A DNA stretch of 39,064 nucleotides, taken from positions 1 to 39,064 of the forward strand of contig JASLMY010000017.1 in NCBI GenBank assembly GCA_030746295.1, in the 5' to 3' direction. Position 1 is the stretch's first letter. Every line of letters begins with the position of its first letter. A model generated the notes under the pieces. That model was given only the letters and a program-made list of their open reading frames with translations, did no database searches and was not told where the DNA came from. The translations under genes and the position numbers were made by a program. The stretch is from Alphaproteobacteria bacterium (GTDB taxonomy: Bacteria; Pseudomonadota; Alphaproteobacteria; GCA-2731375). This document shows, in pieces, positions 25,001 through 32,601 of this stretch.

Positions 25001-25231
25001 GGAGAGCTCGTATTCGTTCAGGAAGGCATCGAGGGTGCCACGGCTGCGGCGCTTGTGGCGGACCACTTCGACCAGATGCGCGGCCCGTCGCTGGGTTTCT
25101 TCTCGCTCGGTGCCCGAGAGGCGAGCGCCGTCGGCGAGCCCGGCCAGGATCTCGCTCTCGTCGACGCGATGCGCCTGCCGGATCGCCTCACGTAGCGGCT
25201 GCGCCGGCGGCTCGGGTTCGCGAAAGATCAT
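22073..25231 (-). CDS. putA: Bifunctional proline dehydrogenase / L-glutamate gamma-semialdehyde dehydrogenase PutA
   Basis: PutA oxidises proline to P5C with FAD in its N-terminal half and on to glutamate with NAD in its C-terminal half. The proline dehydrogenase barrel shows RHMGHSSSLLVNASTWGLMLTGR, ISVKLSALHPRYEYAQR and FCIDAEEADRLDLSLDLVEAL. The aldehyde dehydrogenase half shows ISPWNFPLAIFTGQVAAALAAGN, the catalytic Glu in VAETGGQNAM and the catalytic Cys in SAGQRCSALRV. At 1,052 residues and without an N-terminal ribbon-helix-helix, it is the short class that does not act as its own repressor. GTG at 25234 and ATG at 25231 are both possible starts. It leads a leftward operon with the Nfu and ATP-grasp genes, about 70 bases upstream of the Nfu start. 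Confidence 0.95.
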   Translation of the reverse strand: MIFREPEPPAQPLREAIRQAHRVDESEILAGLADGARLSGTEREETQRRAAHLVEVVRHKRRSRGTLDAFLNEYELSSREGVLLMCLAEALLRIPDAETANRLIRDKVGGAEWDRHMGHSSSLLVNASTWGLMLTGRVVQPVLGEGDDWRDFMAKLVARSGEPVIRQAMVQAMRIMGRQFVMGRTIEEALERAGEEAPRGYRHSFDMLGEAARTMVDAERYREAYGRAIEAIGRAATGDVPAERPGISVKLSALHPRYEYAQRGRMLAETMPALKALAVAARTRRLGFCIDAEEADRLDLSLDLVEALALDPDLDGWDGFGLAVQAYDKRAPALIDWLGDLAGRSGRRLMVRLVKGAYWDSEIKRGQEGGHRGYPVYTRKVSTDVSYLACARRLLDLGASVYPQFATHNAHTAAAVKAMAGARQDYEFQRLHGMGEALYDELLADAEVPVACRVYAPVGSHEDLLAYLVRRLLENGANTSFVNRIFDEALPLEAIIADPVETLAGTTPAAHPAIPPPPEIYGPERLSAAGVDLADPLVLAPLAEAMTATVTSWEARPLIGGEALTGRPRRVFSPADRRIAVGEVWDADADAVARAHEVASKAAPDWDRTPAAARAAALRRAADLYEAATAELMTLCVREAGKTLDDAVAELREAVDFLRYYAARAEAEFAAPTALPGPTGEANEIHLAGRGVFACISPWNFPLAIFTGQVAAALAAGNAVIAKPAEQTSLIAMRAVGLLHQAGIPAEVLNLLPGAGEVVGAGLVADPRIAGVAFTGATETARAIQQALAARPGPIAPLVAETGGQNAMLVDSSALPEQVVEDVITSAFRSAGQRCSALRVLFLQDDVWDKVVTMLTGAMAELTLGDPAFLSTDVGPVIDADARQMLLAHAARMRAEARLLYETPLPPDCAEGTFVAPMAFEIDRLARLEREVFGPILHLVRYSADRLDAVVDQVNATGYGLTFAIHSRIDETVARVTRRLRVGNVYVNRNMIGAVVGVQPFGGEGLSGTGPKAGGPRYLHRFATERVVSRNTAAVGGNAALLAMADDDAAVD

Positions 25232-25299
25232 CACTCCGTCGCCTCGGCCAAGGGTCGGGGCGAGCGGATGGTAGCAGATCGCGAGCGACTAAGGTTGGC

Positions 25300-25340
25300 C
25301 AAAACAGCACCGCCCGCCTTCTATTCGAGAGGGCGGGCGG
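25300..25340 (-). terminator. Rho-independent terminator of the cytochrome c gene
   Basis: On the minus strand CCGCCCGCC (25340-25332) pairs with GGCGGGCGG (25318-25310), followed by TGCTGTTTT. It lies 39 bases past the cytochrome stop codon and separates it from the putA unit. Confidence 0.75.
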
Positions 25341-25378
25341 CGGCAGAGACGGGACGCTGAAGCGCGCCCGGAGCAGGC

Positions 25379-25759
25379 CTACTTCGTCACTTCCTTGAGA
25401 TAGGCGATGACGTCATCGCGCTGGCTCTGCTTCTTCAGGCCGGCGAAGGCCATCTTGCCCTTCGGAATGAACTTCTTCGGCTTGGTGAGGTACTGGTCGA
25501 GCGTCTTCTCGTCCCAGGTGACGTCCGCGGCCTTCATCGCCTTGGAATACTTGTAGCCCTTGACGGAACCCGCCTTGCGACCGAAGAGGCCGTTCAGGTT
25601 GGGCCCGATCTTGTTCTTGCCGCCGGCATTGACGGTGTGACAGGCCTTGCACTTGTTGAAGACCTTCTTGCCCTTCTTGGCATCGGCCGCAAAGGCCGAG
25701 GCGGAGGCGACGACGACAAGGACCGCGGTCGCGACGCCGAGAAGCTTACGAATAGCCAT
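25379..25759 (-). CDS. Periplasmic class I cytochrome c (c2-like)
   Basis: This is a small soluble electron carrier. A signal peptide ([24 protein letters not shown], cleaved near ADA) precedes a mature domain with the haem-attachment motif CKACH, followed by [16 protein letters not shown] as in mitochondrial and c2-type cytochromes, and the axial Met in KGKMAFAG. The 126-residue length is normal for this class. A strong ribosome binding site (TGAGGAGAGATA) precedes the ATG, suggesting high expression. It has its own terminator and no oxidase gene beside it, so it probably serves a general respiratory chain. It may also connect to the nearby nitrosative stress genes, but only by position. Confidence 0.93.
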   Translation of the reverse strand: MAIRKLLGVATAVLVVVASASAFAADAKKGKKVFNKCKACHTVNAGGKNKIGPNLNGLFGRKAGSVKGYKYSKAMKAADVTWDEKTLDQYLTKPKKFIPKGKMAFAGLKKQSQRDDVIAYLKEVTK

Positions 25760-25917
25760 TATCTCTCCTCACAGGGATCGGTTGCGTTGTTACCGGAACG
25801 CCCACCCACGGGGCGCGTCCCCTCCGGGCGCGCAAATTAGCGTCGGGCGCGGCCCGCGTCCAGCATTGAAATGACAATAATGTGCGAAAAAACGCCGCAG
25901 ACGGACCGCCCCATTTC

Positions 25918-26940
25918 TCAGGCCGCGGCGCGGAATTCGGCGACGAAATGGCGCCACGGCGCCTCCGCCGCACCCTCGGGCATGGGGAAGTACAGCGAGA
26001 CCCGCTCCAAGACGCCCTCGTAGCGCTGCCGGAGCGCCGTGCCCAACTTGTCCGGCTCCGCCGCCACGGCCACTGCGTCCATCAGGGCGTCCGGCACGCG
26101 CTTGAACATCTCCTTGTACTCGCCACGCCGCATCAGGTCGCTCAACTCCTTGCCGAGGGCATCGAAGCCGTGGTGCTCCAGAAGCGCGCGGTAGTTCGGT
26201 GTCGAGGCGTAGAAGGCGACCTGCTCGCGCACGGCGGCCTCTGCTTCGGCCCGCTCGGCCGCCGTCTCGCCGCTGACGGCGAAGACCGAGGCGAAGAGAT
26301 CGAGATGGGTGCCACCGCGGCCCGCTGCCTCGGCGCCGGCCTCGATGGCGGGGCGGACGACCTTCTCGACATAGCTCACCGAGTGCATCGGGTGGACGTG
26401 GAAGCCGTCCGCGACCTCGCCCGCGACCCGGCACATGCGCGGGTTGACGCCGGCGAGATAGATCGGGATCTCCGGATGGTCGAGCGGCCCCGGCTCGAAG
26501 AAGGGGTTCATCAGCTTGAACTGGTAGAACTCGCCCTGATAGTCGGGCCGGGTGCCGTTCTGAAAGGTGTCCCAGATGGCGCGCACGCAGCGGATGTAGT
26601 CGGCGATGCGCCTGGCCGGATGCTCGAAAGGCATCGAGAAACGACGTTCCACATGCGCCCGCACCTGGGTGCCGAGGCCGAGGTGGAAGCGTCCTCGGCT
26701 CGCCTTCTGCAGGTCCCAGGCGACCTGGGCGACGGCGAAGGGGCTTCTGGCGAAGGCAACGGTGATGTTGGTGCCGACCTCTATGCTGTCGGTCGCCGCC
26801 ACCGCCTGCATCAGCGGCAGGAAGGGGTTGTGCGCCGCCTCGAAGGTCCAAATCGCATCGAAGCCGATGCGCTCCATCTTCCGTGCCTCGTCGGGCACCA
26901 AGAGAAGGTCGAAGTCGCGCATCTGGGTGTCGATCTTCAT
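25918..26940 (-). CDS. LLM class flavin-dependent oxidoreductase (F420/FMN type)
   Basis: The 340-residue protein is a luciferase-like (LLM) TIM-barrel oxidoreductase. The markers are DAIWTFEAAHNPFLPLMQAVAATDSIEVGTNI, ASRGRFHLGLGTQVRAHVERRF, and YLAGVNPRMCRVAGEVADGFHVHP. This group resembles the MSMEG_2256-like family, with F420 or FMN as cofactor; F420 has not been demonstrated here. The start is taken at 26940, where homology begins with MKIDTQMRDFDLLL and GAGG lies five bases upstream; the frame stays open to 27054 but that stretch overlaps an FNR-type box and is basic and unconserved. Its gene is divergent from nnrS, so both might share the regulatory site at 27040. Confidence 0.85.
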   Translation of the reverse strand: MKIDTQMRDFDLLLVPDEARKMERIGFDAIWTFEAAHNPFLPLMQAVAATDSIEVGTNITVAFARSPFAVAQVAWDLQKASRGRFHLGLGTQVRAHVERRFSMPFEHPARRIADYIRCVRAIWDTFQNGTRPDYQGEFYQFKLMNPFFEPGPLDHPEIPIYLAGVNPRMCRVAGEVADGFHVHPMHSVSYVEKVVRPAIEAGAEAAGRGGTHLDLFASVFAVSGETAAERAEAEAAVREQVAFYASTPNYRALLEHHGFDALGKELSDLMRRGEYKEMFKRVPDALMDAVAVAAEPDKLGTALRQRYEGVLERVSLYFPMPEGAAEAPWRHFVAEFRAAA

Positions 26941-27039
26941 CACTGCCTCGCATGTCATCTTGGCGCCGCGCGCGCCGATCTCGTCTGCCGCCACTATGGA
27001 TCGCCGCGACCGGCGTCGGCAAGCCGGCCCGCGCACCAT

Positions 27040-27055
27040 CTTGACGGTCGTCAAG
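27040..27055. promoter_or_regulatory. FNR/DNR/NnrR-type binding site
   Basis: CTTGAC-GGTC-GTCAAG is a perfect 16-base palindrome of the TTGA-N6-TCAA type bound by FNR, FixK, DNR and NnrR regulators. It lies between divergent genes. If used for nnrS at -41.5, transcription would start near 27089, 54 bases before the ATG. It is about 100 bases from the oxidoreductase start. Confidence 0.6.
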
Positions 27056-27142
27056 GAGGGTCCGACCTCCTAACCGGACTATGAGCGGCACATGGCAAAG
27101 CTCTGCTCTGCGCGGCGCACGCGGCCAGGCGGGAAGGAAACG

Positions 27143-28369
27143 ATGAACGAGGGAGGCGGCGAGCTGCGCTTCGGGAGCGACGACGAAAAGCGCGGGCTCA
27201 CGTCCCGATGGACCTTCCTGGCCCACGGTTTCCGGGTCTTCTTCCTGCTCGGTCCCGCCTACGCAGTCCTCGCCATGGCTTTCTGGTTCCTCTGGCTCGC
27301 CGAACTGGCGCCGATGGCCCAAGGGGCGCCGGCGCTCTGGCACGGCCACGAAATGGTGTTCGGCTATGCGCTGGCGGCGATGGCCGGATTTCTCTTGACG
27401 GCGAGCCCCAACTGGACCGGCGCCAAGGCGCTTTCCGGCACGCCGCTGGCGATGCTGGCGTTGGTCTGGCTCGCCGGCCGGCTCGCCATGTGGCTCTCGC
27501 CCTGGCTGCCGGGGCTGTTGGTCGCGGCGCTCGACCTCGCTTTCATACCAGCCCTGCTGGCGGCGCTGGTCGGGCAGTGGTTCGGTGCCAAGTCGAAGAA
27601 GCACCTCGTCTTCGTGCCGATATTGACCCTGATCTGGCTCGGCAACCTGATCCTGCACCTGGACCTCGTCGGCATCGACGGCGCCGACGCCTCCGCCGGT
27701 CTCAGGCTGTCGATCCTGGTGCTGGTCCTGACCATCGTCTTGATCGGCGGTCGCGTCGTGCCGGCCTTTACCCGGAGTGCGCTGGCCGGACGCGACAAAG
27801 CCCCGCCGATCCCGTCCCGGCCCCATATCGACCGCGCGGCGATCGCGCTTACGGTCGTGGCGATCGTGATTGACGCTTTGGGCCCGGAGACACCCTACGC
27901 CGCCGCCGCATTTCTGGCCGCCGCGGCCCTGAACGCGATCCGCTTCGCCGCCTGGTGTTGGTGGCGGACCTGGCACGACCCTTTGCTCTGGATCCTGCAC
28001 GCCGGCTATGCCTGGATCGTCTTCGGCTTGGCTTTGATGGGGCTCGCCGCCGCCGGCCTGGTCGAAGGCGGCGCGGCACTGCACAGCCTCACCGTCGGCG
28101 CCGTCGGCACCATGACGACGGCGATCATGTCGCGCGCCATTCTGGGGCACAGCGGTCGGCCGCTCCGGGCCGCCGGGCCGACCGTCGCGGCCTATCTGCT
28201 GATCCTCTCCGCCGGGCTCCTGCGCGTCCTGCCCGAACTCGTCTGGTCGCCGGCGCCGAGCTCGACCCTGGCACTGGCGGCGTTGGCCTGGGTCGCCGGC
28301 TTCGCCGTCTTTACCGCGGTCCACCTGCCGATGCTGCTTCGGCCCCGGGCCGATGGCCGCGCCGGGTGA
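27143..28369 (+). CDS. nnrS: NnrS family membrane protein
   Basis: NnrS proteins are multi-pass haem- and copper-containing inner-membrane proteins induced with nitric oxide reduction and NO protection. This 408-residue copy has about twelve hydrophobic helices. The family signatures include FRVFFLLGPAYAVLAM, WHGHEMVFGYALAAMAGFLLTASPNWTG, GGRVVPAFTRSAL and HSLTVGAVGTMTTAIMSRAILGHSGRPL, which carry the conserved histidines. The ATG at 27143 has GGAAGGAAACG before it; the open frame from 27092 lacks a ribosome binding site. An FNR/DNR-type box lies 90 bases upstream. The hemerythrin gene begins 110 bases downstream on the same strand, forming a plausible NO-response pair. Confidence 0.93.
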   Translation: MNEGGGELRFGSDDEKRGLTSRWTFLAHGFRVFFLLGPAYAVLAMAFWFLWLAELAPMAQGAPALWHGHEMVFGYALAAMAGFLLTASPNWTGAKALSGTPLAMLALVWLAGRLAMWLSPWLPGLLVAALDLAFIPALLAALVGQWFGAKSKKHLVFVPILTLIWLGNLILHLDLVGIDGADASAGLRLSILVLVLTIVLIGGRVVPAFTRSALAGRDKAPPIPSRPHIDRAAIALTVVAIVIDALGPETPYAAAAFLAAAALNAIRFAAWCWWRTWHDPLLWILHAGYAWIVFGLALMGLAAAGLVEGGAALHSLTVGAVGTMTTAIMSRAILGHSGRPLRAAGPTVAAYLLILSAGLLRVLPELVWSPAPSSTLALAALAWVAGFAVFTAVHLPMLLRPRADGRAG

Positions 28370-28390
28370 GCCGCGCCGGCGTGACGGGGG

Positions 28391-28419
28391 TTGAGGCGGG
28401 GCGAGAAATCTAGTCTAAA
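28391..28419 (+). promoter_or_regulatory. Predicted promoter of the hemerythrin gene
   Basis: TTGAGG (28391-28396), a 17-base gap and TCTAAA (28414-28419) resemble a sigma70 promoter, about 60 bases before the hemerythrin ATG. The match is modest. Confidence 0.3.
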
Positions 28420-28479
28420 CTCAGCCATGGATACCGCCTGTGGTCGGTCCGCGGCGGTCGAGGGCGAGGAGAGGTGACG

Positions 28480-29040
28480 ATGTCGGAGGTCTTGGCCCAA
28501 CTGCACGCCGATCACACCAACTTGGCGCGTCTGCTGGAGGCTCTGGAGCGCCAGCTCGAGATCTTCGATGCCGGCGAGACGCCCGACTATGAGATCATCG
28601 ACGGCATCGTCGACTATTGCGTGAGTTATCCCGACCGATTCCACCACCCCAAGGAGGATGCGATCCTGGCCGCCCTCGAGGCCCAATCCCCCGATTCCGT
28701 GGCCGATCTGGTAGGCCTCAGGGGCGAGCACGAGAAGCTCAGCCACCTCACCCGACAGCTCGCCGAGGTGGTGCGGCAAATCCTCCAGGACCAGGAGGTG
28801 CCACGCCACCGGCTGGACGACGCGGCACGGCCATTCCTCGAGCTTTACCGCCATCACCTCGAGTGGGAGGAAAGCGAGTTCCTACCGCGGGCCATGGAAC
28901 AATTGTCGGCGGCGGCCTGGGAAGACATCGACGCTCGCTTCCGGGCCGACGATCCGTTGTTCGGCGCGGCCGCGGAGGCCCGCTTCCAACGTCTGCGCGA
29001 CGACCTCCTGAAACTGGACGAGGATCACCGCCGCTCCTGA
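28480..29040 (+). CDS. Hemerythrin HHE-domain protein
   Basis: The 186-residue protein has the di-iron HHE layout: H in LHADHTNL, HxxxE in FHHPKEDAIL, H in GEHEKLSHL, and a second HxxxE in YRHHLEWEESEFLP. Such proteins bind O2 or NO at a non-haem di-iron centre; those near nnrS and NO reductase genes are thought to protect against NO. It is cytoplasmic (no signal peptide). The ATG at 28480 follows GAGGAGAGG by about six bases; a GTG at 28474 overlaps that binding site and is less likely. Directly downstream come the MarR-GNAT gene and its operator. Confidence 0.9.
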   Translation: MSEVLAQLHADHTNLARLLEALERQLEIFDAGETPDYEIIDGIVDYCVSYPDRFHHPKEDAILAALEAQSPDSVADLVGLRGEHEKLSHLTRQLAEVVRQILQDQEVPRHRLDDAARPFLELYRHHLEWEESEFLPRAMEQLSAAAWEDIDARFRADDPLFGAAAEARFQRLRDDLLKLDEDHRRS

Positions 29041-29101
29041 GCCACTCGTGCCGGCGGGTGGTGCCTTCGTTGTGGCGGTTTAATTGACAAATCTCGACAA
29101 A

Positions 29102-29120
29102 TAATTGACGTTGTCAATTA
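29102..29120 (+). promoter_or_regulatory. Palindromic operator upstream of the MarR-GNAT gene
   Basis: TAATTGAC (29102-29109), GTT and GTCAATTA (29113-29120) form a perfect 8-bp inverted repeat with a three-base spacer in an AT-rich segment, 26 bases before the ATG. A TTGACA at 29084-29089 lies just upstream. This size and position fit autoregulation by a MarR-type repressor. Confidence 0.6.
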
Positions 29121-29146
29121 ACTGCAACGTTGCGGGAGACGACGTC

Positions 29147-30091
29147 ATGGAGGATGGCGAGCTACAGCGACGCATCGAGGCGGTGCGCCGCTTCAACCGC
29201 TTCTACACCAAGCAGATCGGCGTCCTGCACGAGGGCCTGCTGCGGAGCTCCTACTCGCTGGCCGAGGCCCGCGTGATCTACGAGCTCGCAAACCGGGGCC
29301 AGACCACGGCGACCCGGCTGCGCCACGACCTCAACCTCGACGGCGGCTATCTGAGCCGCATCCTGCGCCGCCTCGACAAGGCCGGGCTGATCGACAAACG
29401 GCGCTCGGAGAGCGACGGTCGGCAGACCCTGCTCAGCCTGACCGAGCCCGGTGAGGCGGCCTTCGCGGTGCTCAACTCGCGCTCGCGCAACGAGATCGGC
29501 GCCATGCTGGGCGAGCTCTCGGCCGAGGATCAGTACCGCCTGGTCAGCGCCATGCACACGGTCGAGCTGATGCTCGGCGCCGATCCCGAGCAGCGCACGC
29601 CCTACCTCTTGCGCCCGCATCAGCCGGGCGACATGGGCTGGGTCGTGCACCGCCACGGCGTCCTCTATGCCGAGGAGTATGGTTTTGACGAGAGCTTCGA
29701 GGCCCTGGTGGCAAGGGTCGTGGCGGCCTTCATCGACGACCTCGATCCCAAGCGCGAACGCTGCTGGATCGCCGAGCGCGACGGCGAGGTCGTCGGCTCG
29801 GTCTTCCTGGTCGCGAAGTCGAAGCGGGTGGCCCAGCTCCGCCTCCTGCTGGTGGAGCCGAAGGCCCGGGGCCTCGGCATCGGCGCCCGCCTGGTCGAGG
29901 AGTGCATCCGCTTCGCCCGACGTACCGGCTACGCCAAGATCACGCTCTGGACCAACAGCATCCTCCTGGCGGCGCGCCACATCTACGAGGAGGCCGGCTT
30001 CGACCTGGTCGAGACGGAACCCCACCACAGCTTCGGCCACGACCTGGTCAGCGAGATCTGGGAGCTACCGCTCGGCCGGCCCAAAGGCTGA
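29147..30091 (+). CDS. MarR-type regulator fused to a GNAT acetyltransferase
   Basis: The 314-residue protein combines a winged-helix MarR domain (residues ~1-145) with a GNAT N-acetyltransferase (~155-314). The helix-turn-helix region includes LAEARVIYELANRGQTTATRLRHDL and the wing LIDKRRSESDGRQTLLSLTEPG. The acetyl-CoA loop is RGLGIGARLVEECIRFAR, preceded by the QLRLLLVEPKAR strand and followed by the conserved ending IYEEAGFDLVE. MarR-GNAT fusions are known in Alphaproteobacteria and other bacteria, but their acetylation substrates are mostly unknown. The start at 29147 has GGGAGA upstream; a 14-residue extension to 29105 would overlap the operator. The EamA transporter follows 25 bases later, probably in the same operon. 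Confidence 0.9.
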   Translation: MEDGELQRRIEAVRRFNRFYTKQIGVLHEGLLRSSYSLAEARVIYELANRGQTTATRLRHDLNLDGGYLSRILRRLDKAGLIDKRRSESDGRQTLLSLTEPGEAAFAVLNSRSRNEIGAMLGELSAEDQYRLVSAMHTVELMLGADPEQRTPYLLRPHQPGDMGWVVHRHGVLYAEEYGFDESFEALVARVVAAFIDDLDPKRERCWIAERDGEVVGSVFLVAKSKRVAQLRLLLVEPKARGLGIGARLVEECIRFARRTGYAKITLWTNSILLAARHIYEEAGFDLVETEPHHSFGHDLVSEIWELPLGRPKG

Positions 30092-30116
30092 GCGGGCACG
30101 GGGAAGCGACGCTCCG

Positions 30117-30989
30117 ATGGGCCCCTTCCTGCCGGCCGCCGCCGCCGCCGGGACCGGCATCCTGGTCGGCGCCGCCATGGTGGCGACCCGCTTCGTCATC
30201 GCCGAGACCGATCCGGCCTCGCTGGCGCTGCTGCGCTATCTCATCGGCACGCTCTGCCTAGCACCGCCGCTTCTGGCCTCGGGCTGGGTGCGGATCGCGC
30301 CGCGCGATTGGCTGCCGATCGCGCTATTGGGAATCGGCCAGTTCGGCATCCTGATCGCGTTGTTGAACTACGGCCTGCAGTTCATCGGCTCAGGGATGGG
30401 CGCGCTGATCTTCGCCACCGTGCCACTGTTGACGATGGTGCTGGCTGCGTCGTTACGGCTGGAGCAGATGACCTGGCTCAAGTCCGCCGGCGTGGTCCTG
30501 ACGATTGCTGGCGTCGGCTTCGCGCTGGCCGAAAAGCTGAGCCTGGGCGGCACGGCCGATACTGGCTGGCAGGGCGAGATCGCGGTCTTCGCCAGCGCCT
30601 TGACGGGGGCCGTTTGCGCCGTCTTCTACCGGCCCTATCTCAAGGCCTATCCGGCGCTCCAGGTCAGTACCGTCGCGATGCTGGCCTCGGTCCTGTTCCT
30701 GGCGGTGCTGGCCGCGGGCGAAGGCTTCTTCGGCGCCGTGCCCCGGTTCAGCCCCGGCGGCTGGTTTTGCGTCCTCTTCATCGGCGTCAGCAGCGGCATC
30801 GGCTACTACCTCTGGCTCTGGGCGCTCGCCCATGCCACGCCGACGCGCGTCACCGTTTTCCTGGCGCTCGGGCCGATCACCGCGACCGCATTGGGCGCGC
30901 TCGTTCTCGACGAGCGCGTCTCGCTCTGGTTCCTCGCCGGCCTCGGCGCCGTCGCGCTCGGCCTCTGGCTCGCCCACCGGCGCGGCTGA
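30117..30989 (+). CDS. EamA/DMT family transporter
   Basis: This inner-membrane protein of 290 residues has ten predicted helices in two EamA repeats. Typical motifs are ALLRYLIGTLCLAPPLL, GSGMGALIFATVPLLTMVLAA and VFLALGPITATALGALVLDERVS at the end. Such proteins often export metabolites or amino acids; the substrate is unknown. It follows the MarR-GNAT gene closely, and the fusion may control it, with the transporter exporting a compound that the GNAT domain acetylates or senses. A much longer frame through this region begins inside the MarR-GNAT gene in another phase and is not credible. Confidence 0.9.
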   Translation: MGPFLPAAAAAGTGILVGAAMVATRFVIAETDPASLALLRYLIGTLCLAPPLLASGWVRIAPRDWLPIALLGIGQFGILIALLNYGLQFIGSGMGALIFATVPLLTMVLAASLRLEQMTWLKSAGVVLTIAGVGFALAEKLSLGGTADTGWQGEIAVFASALTGAVCAVFYRPYLKAYPALQVSTVAMLASVLFLAVLAAGEGFFGAVPRFSPGGWFCVLFIGVSSGIGYYLWLWALAHATPTRVTVFLALGPITATALGALVLDERVSLWFLAGLGAVALGLWLAHRRG

Positions 30990-30999
30990 GCCGGCGCGC

Positions 31000-31500
31000 T
31001 TAGACCTTTTCGGAGCCGGGTGCGAAAACGGTCCGGGCCTCGATCTCCTCGACGTTCTCGGGCCGCGGGAAGGGCTCCGGCGCCGGCTCGCCCGGCTTGC
31101 GGTCGCGGCCGATCGCCTGGAAGAAGTCCTCCAGCCCGCCCGGCATCAAGGTCCACATCATCTTCAGCTCGTCGTCGCTGTCGTTGATGATCTTGTGCTT
31201 GACGTTGGCGCCGGCATAGACCGTGGTCCCCGGCACGACGTCGTGGGCGACGCCGTCGACCACCACCTGACCCTGGCCCTCGTAGAAGAACAGCAGCTCC
31301 TCGTGCGCATCGTGGCTGTGCTCGCGGATGTAGGAATGCGGCGCGATCATCTGAATTCCGGTCGAGAAACGCGGCTTGCCCGAGATGTTCCGATCGCTCA
31401 CTCTGACCTCGGCATAACCGTTCGCCGGCAGCGGCTGCCAGAAGCTTTCGCCTTCGCCGGGCCGGACGACGACGCCCTCGCCCTTCTTATCCTGAGCCAT
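31000..31500 (-). CDS. Cupin-domain protein
   Basis: The 166-residue protein has one cupin beta-barrel. The metal-binding motif one reads REHSHDAHEELLFFYEGQG, with two or three His and one Glu, and motif two VVPGTTVYAGANVKHKIIND gives the later His. The ATG at 31500 has GGGGAGA upstream. Enzyme, sugar-epimerase and regulatory roles are all possible for cupins. It is divergent from the DPA locus and convergent with the EamA gene (10-base gap). Nothing in the sequence ties it to arabinose metabolism. Confidence 0.85.
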   Translation of the reverse strand: MAQDKKGEGVVVRPGEGESFWQPLPANGYAEVRVSDRNISGKPRFSTGIQMIAPHSYIREHSHDAHEELLFFYEGQGQVVVDGVAHDVVPGTTVYAGANVKHKIINDSDDELKMMWTLMPGGLEDFFQAIGRDRKPGEPAPEPFPRPENVEEIEARTVFAPGSEKV

Positions 31501-31655
31501 CTTCGTTCTCCCCATATCGCGGCCTCGTGCCCACCGTCAGCATAGCCGACTTCGAGGCCGACCGCGAACCGCGCCGGTTGGACAGCACCGGGCGAATTCG
31601 GCAAGATCGACGGCGATTCGCACCGGCCAACCGACGCGGAGCCAGGGCCCGAGAG

Positions 31656-32591
31656 ATGGCGGCATACGAAGAGCGTTCCGAGCCGCCGGGCGAGCCAGCC
31701 GCAGCCCCGGCCGGGGGGCCGCTCGGTCGGCTGCGCTGCTACGTCAGGCTCTTGCGCGTCCGGCAATGGGTCAAGAACGGCTTCGTCGTGATGCCCTTGC
31801 TGCTGACGCCCGGCACGCTGAGCGCAGCCAGCGCCACCAGTGTGGCGATCGCCTTCCTCTGCTTCTGTGCCGCCGCCAGCGCCGGCTACATCATCAACGA
31901 CTACGCCGACCGCGAGGCCGATCGGCGCCACCCCGAGAAGCGCCATCGGCCGCTGGCCTCGGGCGCGGTCGGCGTCGCGGAGGCGGTGGCCCTGCTGGTC
32001 TGCCTTCTGGTCGCGGCGTTGGCGGGCGCGATCTGGCTGTCGCCGACGATCTTCACCATCATCCTCGGCTACGTCGTCCTCAACCTCGCCTATTCCTTCG
32101 CCCTCAAGCACGTCGCCATTCTCGACATCATCATCATCGCCGCCGGCTTCGTCTTTCGGGTCAAGGCCGGCGCCGAGGCCATTCAGGTTCGCCCCAGCGT
32201 CTGGATCATCGTCTGCACCGGCTTGCTGGCGTTGTTCCTGGCCGTGGCGAAGCGGCGCGACGACCTGGTGCGGGACCTCGACGGCGAGCATCGGCGGAGC
32301 CTCGACGGCTACAACAAGCCCTTCGTCGACGTCGCCATCGGCATCCTGCTGGCGGCGACCTTCGTCTCCTACGTGATCTACACCACCGACGCCCAGGTCA
32401 TGGCCCGCCTCGGCACCGAGCGGCTCTACCTCACCATCCCCTTCGTGCTGGCCGGCATCTTGCGCTATCTGCAGATCACGCTGGTGGAGGAGCGCTCGGG
32501 CTCGCCGACGACGATCCTGCTGCGCGACCCGTTCACCGCCTCGGTCGTGCTCGGCTGGTTGGCGTGCCTCGCCCTCTTGGTGCACTTCTAG
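31656..32591 (+). CDS. Decaprenyl-phosphate phosphoribosyltransferase (UbiA superfamily, Rv3806c/NoeC-like)
   Basis: This membrane prenyltransferase joins PRPP to a polyprenyl phosphate, giving the first committed lipid of D-arabinofuranose donor synthesis. The NDxxDxxxD motif is IINDYADREADRRHPEKRHRPLASG. LAVAKRRDDLVRDLDGEHRRSLDGY matches the second conserved loop of the Rv3806c group, which separates it from ubiquinone or haem prenyltransferases. At 311 residues with about nine helices it matches the mycobacterial enzyme (302). The start is placed at 31656 (ATG after GAGAG), where the region homologous to UbiA begins shortly afterwards; the frame is open to 31527, but that stretch is short of similarity and would leave little promoter space. 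It is followed 10 bases later by the DprE1-like gene. Confidence 0.85.
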   Translation: MAAYEERSEPPGEPAAAPAGGPLGRLRCYVRLLRVRQWVKNGFVVMPLLLTPGTLSAASATSVAIAFLCFCAAASAGYIINDYADREADRRHPEKRHRPLASGAVGVAEAVALLVCLLVAALAGAIWLSPTIFTIILGYVVLNLAYSFALKHVAILDIIIIAAGFVFRVKAGAEAIQVRPSVWIIVCTGLLALFLAVAKRRDDLVRDLDGEHRRSLDGYNKPFVDVAIGILLAATFVSYVIYTTDAQVMARLGTERLYLTIPFVLAGILRYLQITLVEERSGSPTTILLRDPFTASVVLGWLACLALLVHF

Positions 32592-32601
32592 GGGCCGGGC
32601 G

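Noticed and set aside
25790..28324. An 844-codon open frame on the minus strand
   Set aside because: It is antisense to nnrS and out of phase with the LLM gene; the sequence is low-complexity and the real genes have clear motifs.
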